Assembly: GCA_030631725.1 (NCBI GenBank)
Contig: DAOVKO010000034.1
Coordinates: forward strand, 1-12,435
Length of the DNA stretch: 12,435 nucleotides
Direction: 5' to 3'
Origin: Actinomycetes bacterium
Lineage (GTDB): Bacteria; Planctomycetota; Phycisphaerae; JAACET01
The notes beneath the pieces are model-generated. The model ran no database searches. It was not told where the DNA came from and was given only the letters and a program-made list of their open reading frames with translations. Each line of letters starts with the position of its first letter. The first letter of the stretch is position 1. Below, in pieces: positions 1 to 6,884 of this stretch. Position numbers and translations under genes: made by a program.

Positions 1-1361
1 AGGAAGCTGGCGAAGCCGACGGTGTCGGTAATCATGGTCAGGAAGATGGTGCTGGATTGAGCTGGATCGATACCGAACCTTCTCAGCGTCAGCGGAATGG
101 CCGCCCCGACGGCACTGGCTACGATCAAATTGCAGAGCATAGCCAGGCCGATTACCAGCCCCAACCCCGGATTGCTCCACAACAAGCCAGCTATCAGAGC
201 GCACAAACAGCCGATGATCAGCCCATGCGTAACGCCCAGCAGCAGCTCCCGCCGCACTACCGCCCAAGCCCTGTGCGGCCCAATCTGCCCCAAAGCCAGC
301 GCTCGAATCGTAACCGCCAGCGCCTGCTGCCCCGTATTGCCCCCCTGATTGGCTATGATGGGCATGAGCACAGCCAGGGCTACGAGCTTTTCAATCTGCC
401 CGCGGAAAAGAGCCACCACTGTAGCGGCCACCGTCGCCGTTACCAGATTGACCAGCAGCCAAGGCATCCGCGAACGCAGCGAGCTGCCCCAAGGCGTGGA
501 CACGGTTTCCATTCCGCTGACGCCCACCATCTTCTGCACGTCCTCGCTGAACTCCTCGTCCATGGCATCGACCACGTCGTCGATGGTAACGATACCCACC
601 AGCCGTGATTTATCGTCAACTACCGGGATAGCCGGCAAGTCATACTCCCTGGTTTTTTCGATTACCTCCTCGCGATCGTCGCTGACGCCGGCACTGATCG
701 GTTCGGGATTCATCACCTCGCGCAGTTGAGTATTGCCCTTGGCCAGGATCAGGTTCCGCATAGAGACCACGCCCAGCAGCCGATTCTGCTCATCCACCAC
801 GTAGGTATAATAAATCTGTTCGATTTCGCCGGCTCGGCTGCGGATTCTCTCGATGGCCTGCTCGACGGTGCTGGCGGCGTCGAGGGAGACGAATTGAGTG
901 GTCATGATTCCCCCGGCACAGTCCGGATCGTAGCGCAGCAATTGGCCCAGCCCGCCGGCTGCCTGCGGATCGAGATGTGTCAGAACCCCCCTGCGCTGGG
1001 TCTGGCCCATCCCCGCCAGCACGTCAGCCGCGTCGTCCGGAGCCATGTGTTTTATAATGGCTGCGACGCGGACTACATTTATCTCGGCCAATACGCTGGC
1101 TGCGTATTCATCCTGAATCTGCTTGAGCAGTCCAGCGGCTTGATGGGCCTCCATTTGTCCTAAGATCGCAGCGGAGCCCTCGTGGTCCATTTGCTCGACG
1201 ATGTCCGCCCCCACCTGCGGAGCCAAAAGCCCCAGCAGCTTGGCCGAACGCTCTGGCTGGACTTGCTCCAGCAGCTCAGCAGCTAGGTCCGCATCCTGCC
1301 CGCCCAGCAGCTCTGCTGCCTCTTGATCCGTCAACTCTAGCAGTTGCTCTGCTCTGGGCAC
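1..1361 (-). CDS. mgtE: Magnesium transporter MgtE, C-terminus cut off by the window edge
   Basis: Homodimeric inner-membrane Mg2+ channel gated by cytosolic Mg2+. Translating the minus strand from GTG at 1361 gives 453 residues with no stop before the edge. Residues about 10-130 form the helical MgtE N domain, rich in short L/A/D/E repeats. Residues about 135-270 are a paired CBS module (GIMTTQFVSL, then LPAIPVVDDKSRLVGIVTIDDV). From about 300 on come hydrophobic helices with the family signature MPIIANQGGNTGQQAL (333-348). TDTVGF at 445-450 matches the conserved last helix, whose Asp (446) lines the pore in characterised MgtE. Family length is about 450-475, so only roughly 10-20 residues are missing. 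The start is fixed by an in-frame TAG seven codons upstream and an AAGGTG ribosome site seven bases before GTG. The tRNA-Lys gene lies 90 bases upstream on the same strand, so co-transcription is possible. No M-box riboswitch was recognised. Confidence 0.95.
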   Translation of the reverse strand, partial: MPRAEQLLELTDQEAAELLGGQDADLAAELLEQVQPERSAKLLGLLAPQVGADIVEQMDHEGSAAILGQMEAHQAAGLLKQIQDEYAASVLAEINVVRVAAIIKHMAPDDAADVLAGMGQTQRRGVLTHLDPQAAGGLGQLLRYDPDCAGGIMTTQFVSLDAASTVEQAIERIRSRAGEIEQIYYTYVVDEQNRLLGVVSMRNLILAKGNTQLREVMNPEPISAGVSDDREEVIEKTREYDLPAIPVVDDKSRLVGIVTIDDVVDAMDEEFSEDVQKMVGVSGMETVSTPWGSSLRSRMPWLLVNLVTATVAATVVALFRGQIEKLVALAVLMPIIANQGGNTGQQALAVTIRALALGQIGPHRAWAVVRRELLLGVTHGLIIGCLCALIAGLLWSNPGLGLVIGLAMLCNLIVASAVGAAIPLTLRRFGIDPAQSSTIFLTMITDTVGFASF

Positions 1362-1391
1362 CGGTTTACACCTTTTAAACTAATGAACAAG

Positions 1392-1434
1392 AAATGGCTA
1401 CACAGTACGGCAGGTCGTCAGCTATGTGCCATTT
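1392..1434 (-). other. Stem-loop between tRNA-Lys and mgtE
   Basis: AAATGGC (1392-1398) and GCCATTT (1428-1434) are perfect inverted copies of 7 bases separated by 29 bases. The hairpin falls between the tRNA 3' end and mgtE. It could act in processing of a tRNA-mgtE transcript or in the mgtE 5' leader. There is no T-run, so it is not a clear terminator. The function is unknown. Confidence 0.3.
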
Positions 1435-1450
1435 AGCATGTGAATGACAA

Positions 1451-1523
1451 TGAGGGCGCCAGGGCTCGAACCTGGGACCTACTGCTTAAAAGGCAGTTGC
1501 TCTACCAACTGAGCTACGCCCCC
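1451..1523 (-). tRNA. trnK: tRNA-Lys (anticodon UUU)
   Basis: A full cloverleaf of 73 bases reads on the minus strand. The acceptor stem GGGGGCG pairs with CGCCCTC (one G-U), the D stem is GCTC/GAGC, and the anticodon stem ACTGC/GCAGT encloses the loop CTTTTAA. The T stem CCAGG/CCTGG carries the loop TTCGAGC. Anticodon TTT decodes AAA/AAG lysine codons. The discriminator base is A, and CCA is not encoded (the next bases are TTG), so CCA must be added after transcription. A good promoter lies upstream at 1556-1584. Confidence 0.97.
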
Positions 1524-1555
1524 GACGATGGCTTTTCCATCGCACGGCTGCGATG

Positions 1556-1584
1556 AGTTTAGCCTAGATTAGGCCGCCGGTCAA
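1556..1584 (-). promoter_or_regulatory. Predicted sigma-70 type promoter of tRNA-Lys
   Basis: On the minus strand TTGACC (1584-1579) and TAAACT (1561-1556) are separated by exactly 17 bases, the preferred housekeeping spacing. Transcription would start near 1549, about 25 bases before the tRNA 5' end. This is prediction from sequence only. Confidence 0.5.
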
Positions 1585-1631
1585 TAGTTCTGCGGCTCAA
1601 TTTGCCGTTGGACACTCTGGCCACTAGATTA

Positions 1632-1660
1632 TTGACTTTGTGGACAGGTCGGGTTAGACT
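1632..1660 (+). promoter_or_regulatory. Predicted sigma-70 type promoter of the NDK-MBL-kinase run
   Basis: TTGACT (1632-1637) and TAGACT (1655-1660) are 17 bases apart, with a likely transcription start near 1667. That leaves a leader of about 70 bases before the ATG at 1736. It is divergent from the tRNA promoter 50-75 bases away, so the two could affect each other. Confidence 0.45.
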
Positions 1661-1735
1661 ATAGCGTAGAGTTAGCCCCGGGCCAGCCGCTAGTGGCTTC
1701 TCGGCTTGAAGTTTCATTACTGCAAGGTGGTTTCG

Positions 1736-2926
1736 ATGAAAAATGAACTGACGTATGCCCTTATAACCCCCTATTCGATTGTCAAGAGCCGTACCGGCGG
1801 TATCATTGGACGGCTGCTGCGTTTGAGCAATCTGGAGCTGGTCGGAGCCCGCATGTATGTTTTCTCCGACGACTTCGTCGATACCTATGCTCGCGACCTG
1901 CGGGGAACTACCGACGATCCTGCCCTGGGGCAGGGCTGGTTCGATTACATCAAGGAGAACTTCAGTCGCGGCAATCGCTTCGGCATCTTGCCCCGCTGTA
2001 TGTTGTTGTTGTTCCGCGGAGACGATGCTCGCCGGCATCTCAAGGACGAGGTCATCGGTTCTTTCACCCGCACGCCGGTGGGCGACACGCTGCGGGGGAC
2101 CTATGGTGATTTGGTCTTTGATGTCTGGGGCAATGTGGACTACTTCGAGCCGGCGGCGATTAGCGCTCCCAACGACGAGGCTAATAACAGGCACCTGGCT
2201 CTTTTCGCCAAGTACGCTATGAGCGACGGCGGCCTCCTGGAAGAGCAACTGACCTTTCCCGAGGGGCAGAACATCGAGACTTCTCTGGTGCTTCTCAAGC
2301 CGGACAATTTTGAGCAGCCCAGCAGCCGGGCCGGGAATATCATCGATGTTTTCAGCCGCACCGGCCTGTTCATGGCCGGCGCCGAGGTCGTCAGTATGAC
2401 CGCCGGCCAGGGCATCGAGTTCTACGGGCATCTCCGCAAACTCTTCGTAGAAAGGCTTAAAGGCTCCGTCAAGAGCCACCTCAAAGAAGCGCTTTCCAGC
2501 ACCTTCGGTTTCCAGGTTAGTGAGAAAATCTACGAGCACATGGCCGATGAGCTCAAGGAGCTGAATGCCCAGCGCGAGTTCGAACGTATCGTCCATTACA
2601 TGACCGGTGTGGACCTTAACGAAATTACCGATCCTCAGCAGCGGCAGAGAACCTCGCACACCAAGTCCCTGGCCATCCTCTATCGCGGGCCGGATGCCAT
2701 AAGCAAAATTCGCGCCTGGCTCGGAGCCACCGACCCCAGCGAAGCCATGCCGGGCACGGCCCGCTCAGAGTTCGCTCAGGATCTTATGCGCAATGGCGCT
2801 CACGCCTCCGATTCCCCCCAGAGCGCTATGCGGGAAAGGAAGATACTCGGCCTGGACAAGGAGGGCTCGGATTCCTGCCGGGCTAAGCAGATGATCGAGG
2901 AGTATCTCGCTTCAGTGGGTAAATAG
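1736..2926 (+). CDS. ndk: Tandem nucleoside diphosphate kinase protein, first domain degenerate
   Basis: NDK transfers the gamma phosphate of ATP to other nucleoside diphosphates through a phosphohistidine. The 396-residue protein, over twice the usual 140-150, holds two NDK-like domains. Domain 2 (about 181-385) keeps the full active site: LLKPD (186-190), R326, T332, R343, N353 and catalytic H356 in NGAHASDSP. The R-T-R-N-H spacing is the canonical 6-11-10-3. It carries two insertions relative to the family, about 43 residues between Y230 and R280 and about 18 before LAILYRG. Domain 1 (about 5-165) has the same fold pattern, but KPD is TPY (11-13) and the catalytic His aligns to I142, with no His between residues 121 and 152; it is probably inactive. 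The ATG at 1736 is preferred to an in-frame TTG at 1706 because AAGGTGG lies 5 bases upstream. It is the first gene of a run, with the next gene 41 bases away. Confidence 0.85.
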   Translation: MKNELTYALITPYSIVKSRTGGIIGRLLRLSNLELVGARMYVFSDDFVDTYARDLRGTTDDPALGQGWFDYIKENFSRGNRFGILPRCMLLLFRGDDARRHLKDEVIGSFTRTPVGDTLRGTYGDLVFDVWGNVDYFEPAAISAPNDEANNRHLALFAKYAMSDGGLLEEQLTFPEGQNIETSLVLLKPDNFEQPSSRAGNIIDVFSRTGLFMAGAEVVSMTAGQGIEFYGHLRKLFVERLKGSVKSHLKEALSSTFGFQVSEKIYEHMADELKELNAQREFERIVHYMTGVDLNEITDPQQRQRTSHTKSLAILYRGPDAISKIRAWLGATDPSEAMPGTARSEFAQDLMRNGAHASDSPQSAMRERKILGLDKEGSDSCRAKQMIEEYLASVGK

Positions 2927-2967
2927 CACTTGCCGTCGGATGATTCTGAACCGGGCGTTTGAAAACC

Positions 2968-3606
2968 ATGCTGCTAAAAAAGTTCACCCTTGGGCAGATG
3001 GAAACTAATAGCTATGTGCTTGGCTTGGCCGGGCAGGGCAGTTGCTTGGTTATCGATGTGCCAGCCAAGCCGGCCGCTCTGTTGGACTTTCTAAGTAGCG
3101 AAAACCTGCGCCTTGAAGCCGTGGTCCTGACTCACGGCCACTACGATCATATTGCTGGTCTCAAGGAACTGCTCAAAGCCCATCGTCAGGCCAAGCTTAT
3201 TATCGGACGTGACGCTCAGAAAGTAGCCCGCAACCCTTTGCGGAATTACTCAGCCCTTTTCGCACTGCCCATGTCTGCGCCCAAGGCTGATCGTTTGGTA
3301 GTTGAGCCGGAACGCATCGAAATCGACTCTCTGAGCCTTCAGGTCATGGACCTGCCCGGTCATTCGGCCGGCTCGATCGGGCTCTACCACGCCGAGGAAA
3401 GAAGTGTCTATTGCGGCGATACTCTTTTTGCCGGGGGTATCGGACGAACCGATTTTCCCGGAGCTTCGCACGAACTGCTTTTGGAGTCAATTCGTAAAAA
3501 ATTGATGGCTCTGCCGGATGATACTAAGGTCTGGCCTGGTCACGGCGAACAAACGACCATTGGCCTTGAGCGGCGAACCAACCCGTTTCTAAATGGCGAG
3601 TGTTGA
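2968..3606 (+). CDS. Metallo-beta-lactamase fold hydrolase, glyoxalase II / YcbL type
   Basis: A 212-residue cytosolic hydrolase with an intact di-metal site: THGHYDH (55-61), GHS (131-133), CGDTLF (149-154) and GHG (191-193). Ligands are H56, H58, D60, H61, H132, D151 and H192. FAGGIGRTDFPG (154-165) is typical of the short glyoxalase II-like (YcbL) group, which lacks the C-terminal substrate domain of classical GloB. Members hydrolyse thioesters such as S-lactoylglutathione, but true substrates are often unknown. No signal peptide is visible. The start is uncertain: TTG at 2959 is in frame, but the ATG at 2968 gives the family-like N-terminus MLLKKFTLGQMETNSYV; neither has a clear ribosome site. 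Only three bases separate its stop from the next ATG, so it is probably co-transcribed and translationally coupled with the histidine kinase. That proximity does not by itself show a shared pathway. Confidence 0.87.
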   Translation: MLLKKFTLGQMETNSYVLGLAGQGSCLVIDVPAKPAALLDFLSSENLRLEAVVLTHGHYDHIAGLKELLKAHRQAKLIIGRDAQKVARNPLRNYSALFALPMSAPKADRLVVEPERIEIDSLSLQVMDLPGHSAGSIGLYHAEERSVYCGDTLFAGGIGRTDFPGASHELLLESIRKKLMALPDDTKVWPGHGEQTTIGLERRTNPFLNGEC

Positions 3607-3609
3607 GTT

Positions 3610-5259
3610 ATGGCTCAAGTTTATGTTCTTCAGGGACCGGATAAGGGCAAGACCTTCCAACTGCCCGAAGGTTACGGTCTGATCGGGCGCAACTCGCCCA
3701 GTATTCCTCTGACCGATAGCTCTGTTTCCCGTCGCCATGCTGAGCTGATCGAAGACGATGGCCACTGGCTCCTGAAAGACCTCGACAGCGCCAACGGCAC
3801 CTATCTCAACGGAGTTAAAATAGACCAGCCCAGCGAGATTCGCGTCGGCGACCAGATCCGCTGCGGCTCGACGGTCTTTGTCTTCGGCAGTTCCACTGAA
3901 TCACTCTTTCGGGCCGAGCCCCAGGAAGTTCAGCTCGAACCTCACGAGCACACGGTCGACTCGACCATTATGGAGGCTATGCCCGGTGAGTCTGATTTGA
4001 TCCGGACTGCCCCAGCCGCCCCAGGCCAGGCCGCCAATGACCTGCGGGTGATGTATCAACTGGTCTCAGCCATCAGCTCCATCTTCGATCTGGACCAATT
4101 GCTGGAAAAGGCCATGGACCTTATCTTCGAGGTCATCTCTGCCGAGCGGGCTTTTATCCTTCTGCTCGGCGAAGACGGCACAAGTTTGATCCCCAAGGCC
4201 GTACGTACTCGTCAGGGCGAGGACCGCGAACAAATCACCGTCAGCCGAACCATAGTCAACCACGTAATCCGCAACCGCGAGGGTGTCATCTCCTCCGATG
4301 CCCGGCGGGACGAGCGCTTCAGCGGCGGCAAGAGTGTGCATGCTTTGGGCATCCGCTCGGCTATGTGCGTGCCCATCAGCGCCCGCGACAAAATCCTGGG
4401 GGTGATTCACCTGGACAGCTCTGTAGCCGACGTTACCTATACGGCCGAGCACTTGAGCCTTCTGCGGGCCATGGGCCACCAGGTCGGTCTAGCCATTGAG
4501 AACGCCATGCTCTATCGGTCCGGCGTGCGGGCCGAACGACTCGCTGCCACAGGCGAGACCGTCGCCTATCTTTCCCACCACATCAAGAACATCCTGCAGG
4601 GGCTTCGCGGGGGTGCCGACGTAGTGGAAATGGCTCTCAAATCCGCCAGCACCGATACCGCCCAGAAAGGCTGGGGAATCGTCAGTCGAAATCTGGATCG
4701 CATCTACAGCCTGACTATGAACATGTTGGCCTTCTCCAAGCAGCGCGAGCCCCAGCTCGAGGAAATCGATATCAACGCTTTGATCCGCGATGTCCTGGAT
4801 TTGGTCGTGCCCCAAGCCCAACAGGCCCAGATTGAGCTGGTGCACGAGCTGGCCGAGAACCTTCCGCTGCTCCTGATCGACAGTGACGGTTTCCACCAGG
4901 CCCTGTTGAACATCCTCTCCAATGCCCTCGATGCCGTCGAGCCCGGCAAGGGTCGCATTGAGCTGAGCAGCCAGTTCGTCCCGGCCACTAATGCCGTGCT
5001 GGTCAGGGTTACGGACAACGGCTGCGGGATTGATCCGGAGGAGCTGCCTCGGGTTTTTGAGGCCTTTCACTCCAGCAAAGGCCAGCGAGGTACGGGCCTG
5101 GGCTTGGCCGTAGCCCGGAAGATTATCGAGGAGCACAACGGCCACATCGAAGTCGAAAGCACCCTCGCTCGCGGTACCACCTTCACCATCACTCTGCCGG
5201 TTTCCTTGCAGATTGGTTTGGCCTCCCCGGCCGATTGGACACCTTCACCGCCGGCCTGA
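3610..5259 (+). CDS. Soluble sensor histidine kinase with FHA and GAF domains
   Basis: A 549-residue protein without membrane segments. The FHA domain (about 22-92) shows GR (26-27), SRRH (40-43) and NG (62-63), the residues that bind phosphothreonine peptides. A linker of about 50 residues leads to a GAF domain (about 146-297), a small-ligand or redox sensor fold. The kinase follows: H box LSHHIKN (321-327) with predicted phospho-acceptor H323, N box ALLNILSNALDA (431-442), G1 DNGCG (469-473), F box near 483-489, and G2 GTGLGL (494-499). The H and N boxes resemble NtrB/PilS-like kinases. FHA plus GAF at the N-terminus suggests that Ser/Thr-kinase signalling feeds into two-component output; this is inference. 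No response regulator is adjacent, so it is an orphan here. After the TGA, coding-like sequence continues in another frame (5235-5381), so the true C-terminus may differ. Confidence 0.92.
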   Translation: MAQVYVLQGPDKGKTFQLPEGYGLIGRNSPSIPLTDSSVSRRHAELIEDDGHWLLKDLDSANGTYLNGVKIDQPSEIRVGDQIRCGSTVFVFGSSTESLFRAEPQEVQLEPHEHTVDSTIMEAMPGESDLIRTAPAAPGQAANDLRVMYQLVSAISSIFDLDQLLEKAMDLIFEVISAERAFILLLGEDGTSLIPKAVRTRQGEDREQITVSRTIVNHVIRNREGVISSDARRDERFSGGKSVHALGIRSAMCVPISARDKILGVIHLDSSVADVTYTAEHLSLLRAMGHQVGLAIENAMLYRSGVRAERLAATGETVAYLSHHIKNILQGLRGGADVVEMALKSASTDTAQKGWGIVSRNLDRIYSLTMNMLAFSKQREPQLEEIDINALIRDVLDLVVPQAQQAQIELVHELAENLPLLLIDSDGFHQALLNILSNALDAVEPGKGRIELSSQFVPATNAVLVRVTDNGCGIDPEELPRVFEAFHSSKGQRGTGLGLAVARKIIEEHNGHIEVESTLARGTTFTITLPVSLQIGLASPADWTPSPPA

Positions 5260-5381
5260 ATACCATAGCTGTCCTTCAGCGGCAGATTGACGCCACCGAC
5301 GCCGAGGCCGTCTCCCTGAGCTCATCTGCACAAAGCCCCTCTGGCCGTATTCTTTGCTTGGCGGCCTATTGGCCGACGTAA
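5235..5381 (+). other. Coding-like tail in a shifted frame after the histidine kinase
   Basis: The frame offset by +2 from the kinase is open well back into it and runs past the kinase stop to TAA at 5379-5381. From TTG 5235 it encodes 48 residues beginning LDTFTAGLNTIAVLQRQIDA. Third codon positions are mostly G or C, like the neighbouring genes. Composition turns A/T-rich right after this TAA rather than after the kinase TGA. No ribosome site precedes the TTG. The two readings are a frameshift in the kinase gene, perhaps near the C4 run at 5225-5228 (natural or a sequencing error), or a small overlapping ORF. I favour the former. Confidence 0.35.
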
Positions 5382-5471
5382 CTCCTTATGAGATAATTAG
5401 ATATAAAAGATTGCCAGCGATGGGACCTGCAAAAATTATTGTGGACAACCCTTTTATCCTGCGGGCTTTTG
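5382..5471. other. A/T-rich spacer before the FHA-HEAT promoter
   Basis: This stretch lies between the coding-like tail and the promoter and is clearly richer in A/T than the genes. CGGCC (5364-5368 region) and GGCCG (around 5371-5375) form a small 5-base stem at the left end, but no T-run follows, so no confident terminator of the upstream run is seen. I see no gene in it. Confidence 0.3.
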
Positions 5472-5480
5472 TGGTATAAT
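5472..5480 (+). promoter_or_regulatory. Extended -10 promoter for the FHA-HEAT gene
   Basis: TGG directly followed by a perfect TATAAT (5475-5480) matches the extended -10 consensus TGn-TATAAT. This explains the lack of a good -35: the best candidate at 17 bases is a poor TTTTAT. The predicted start is near 5487, giving an untranslated leader of about 175 bases before the GTG at 5662. Confidence 0.6.
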
Positions 5481-5484
5481 ATAT

Positions 5485-5516
5485 TTGGCAAGTTTTGACG
5501 GGCTGGGTACTGCCAA
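5485..5516 (+). promoter_or_regulatory. Inverted repeat at the predicted transcript 5' end
   Basis: TTGGCA (5485-5490) with GT at 5492-5493 can pair with ACTGCCAA (5509-5516), giving eight base pairs with one bulged A and a 15-base loop. It sits just downstream of the TATAAT, so it could be an operator or a 5' RNA hairpin. The 9-base word TACTGCCAA recurs at 5508-5516 and 5588-5596 in the leader. The function is unknown. Confidence 0.3.
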
Positions 5517-5661
5517 GCATCGATGGGGAGAACTCGGGGCGAATCAATTCTCTTTGTAGGTACTCGGCCGAAAGCTAAGATCTGCGTTACTGCCAACTGT
5601 GAAGGGAATCACCGAGATGGCTTCAGTCTTCAAGTGCCTAGGCTGATTTGCGAGGAACAGC

Positions 5662-6720
5662 GTGCCTATTGCAGTAACTTGCCAATGTGGTCGCCGGTTT
5701 CGGGCCAAGGACTCTGATGCTGGCAAGCGGGGCAAGTGTCCGGCCTGCGGGGCTTATTTCCGCATCCCCCAGCAGGCCCCGGAGTTGGTTGCTTCCGCTT
5801 CCGGTTCGGTTTACGGTAGCATAAAACCCAAATACTGCCTGACGGTCGCAAAAGGTCCCGAGAAACTCCAGGAGTATTTCCGCTTGCGCCGCAGCCGGAT
5901 AACTACCGTTGGCAAGGCCTCCGACAATGCTGTGGTCCTGCCCTCTCCGAAGGTTTCACGTCACCATTGCCAGATAAGCTGGTCCCCCAAGGGCTGGTTG
6001 CTGGAAGACTTGAAGAGTACCAACGGCACCTACGTCAACGGCCAAAAGATAGACTCCCACGCAATCCTCCATGGCGATGAGCGGATAAAACTTGGCGACT
6101 TCGAGTTGATCTTCGAGGTCCCCGAGAAGAGGGCTGTGGAACCGGCTCATCTTGATGAGAAGTTGCAGGCCCTACAATCCGGAGACCCCCAGTCCAGCCA
6201 GGAAGCCGTTGAATTCCTGGCCGGCCATGGCTCGCAGGCCGCCGAACACCTGGTTCCCAGGCTCAGCGGATTCGATACCGTATCCGGGCATCTGGCCCTG
6301 GAGGTTTTGGAGAAGCTGGGCTCCGATGCGGTCTCGGCTCTTGTCCGAGCCTTGAAGGATAAGGATAAGCTCACCCGCAGTTCCGCCGCCCGAACCTTGG
6401 GCAGGCTGGGCCCCAAAGCCGCCTCAGCCGTGCCCGAGCTTTTGCAGGCCCTCGATGACCAGGACCCCACCGTTTATGCCGAGGTAGCCTGGGCCCTGGG
6501 CCAGATCGGTGCAGCTGCCGTGCCCGGGCTGCTCAAGGCCCTGGGCTCTTCGCAGCGCGTTCGCCAGATAAGTGCCGCCTGGACTCTGGGGCGCATCGGC
6601 CCCGAAGCCGCCGACGCCGTGCCCGGCCTGAGCGAATTAGCCAGCCACCATGATAAGGAAATCAGCCGAGTTGCGGCCGCTGCCCTGAAGAAAATCAATC
6701 CCACCCAGATTAACGCCTAG
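5662..6720 (+). CDS. Zinc ribbon-FHA-HEAT repeat protein
   Basis: A 352-residue soluble protein with three parts. Residues 5-33 form a small zinc ribbon (C7, C9, C26, C29; CQCG then CPACG), a type often fused to other domains in planctomycetes. Residues about 60-153 are an FHA domain with VSRHH (98-102) and STNGTYVNG (119-127); the usual GR is GK at 84-85. Residues about 160-347 contain HEAT or PBS-lyase-like helical repeats, recognisable by recurring A-WALG-IG-EA---VP-L patterns (near 240-262, 274-291 and 304-323). No enzymatic domain is present, so it is probably a scaffold that binds phosphothreonine proteins; the partner is unknown. GTG is the start because an in-frame TGA lies at 5644-5646, and CGAGGA sits 6 bases before the GTG. 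It is the second FHA protein in a row, but it has its own promoter. Confidence 0.85.
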   Translation: MPIAVTCQCGRRFRAKDSDAGKRGKCPACGAYFRIPQQAPELVASASGSVYGSIKPKYCLTVAKGPEKLQEYFRLRRSRITTVGKASDNAVVLPSPKVSRHHCQISWSPKGWLLEDLKSTNGTYVNGQKIDSHAILHGDERIKLGDFELIFEVPEKRAVEPAHLDEKLQALQSGDPQSSQEAVEFLAGHGSQAAEHLVPRLSGFDTVSGHLALEVLEKLGSDAVSALVRALKDKDKLTRSSAARTLGRLGPKAASAVPELLQALDDQDPTVYAEVAWALGQIGAAAVPGLLKALGSSQRVRQISAAWTLGRIGPEAADAVPGLSELASHHDKEISRVAAAALKKINPTQINA

Positions 6721-6749
6721 CCCCCATAACACCTTCAAACCCCACGCCC

Positions 6750-6781
6750 CAGACCTCCCTTCAGGTCTGAGCCTCAGGCTC
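6750..6781. terminator. Two small hairpins after the FHA-HEAT gene
   Basis: CAGACCT (6750-6756) and AGGTCTG (6763-6769) make a perfect 7-base stem with a 6-base loop. GAGCC (6769-6773) and GGCTC (6777-6781) form a second, adjoining stem. They lie 30 bases past the stop of the plus-strand gene, in a convergent gap. No T-run follows, so an intrinsic terminator is only a weak suggestion. Confidence 0.3.
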
Positions 6782-6816
6782 GAAGACAAGCCTCACGCCA
6801 GCCGCTGAAACAGTGG

Positions 6817-6848
6817 GTCCGCCTTGTTGGCGGTCTCGGCTGGCGGAC
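6817..6848. repeat. GC-rich inverted repeat in the convergent gap
   Basis: GTCCGCC (6817-6823) and GGCGGAC (6842-6848) are perfect inverted 7-mers. Inside them, CCGCC (6819-6823) can instead pair with GGCGG (6829-6833), so two mutually exclusive stems exist. No gene overlaps it. Confidence 0.4.
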
Positions 6849-6884
6849 GGACTCTATAAGGCACGAAGAGCGTGATCATTTGTT

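Noticed and set aside
57..1163. Several plus-strand ORFs opposite mgtE
   Set aside because: They overlap the minus-strand mgtE frame, which is continuous over 453 codons and shows CBS and MgtE signatures; the plus-strand products are low-complexity.
1559..2659. Long minus-strand ORF of 366 codons opposite the NDK gene
   Set aside because: It is a mirror of the plus-strand gene: the opposite strand encodes clear NDK motifs with catalytic residues, while this frame gives no recognisable domain and its start is inside the gene.
4489..5145. Minus-strand ORF of 218 codons inside the histidine kinase
   Set aside because: It lies fully opposite the H, N and G boxes of the kinase and has no domain signal of its own.
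5523..5717. Small plus-strand ORF of 64 codons in the leader of the FHA-HEAT gene
   Set aside because: It has no ribosome site, overlaps the start of the real gene in another frame, and its product shows no domain.
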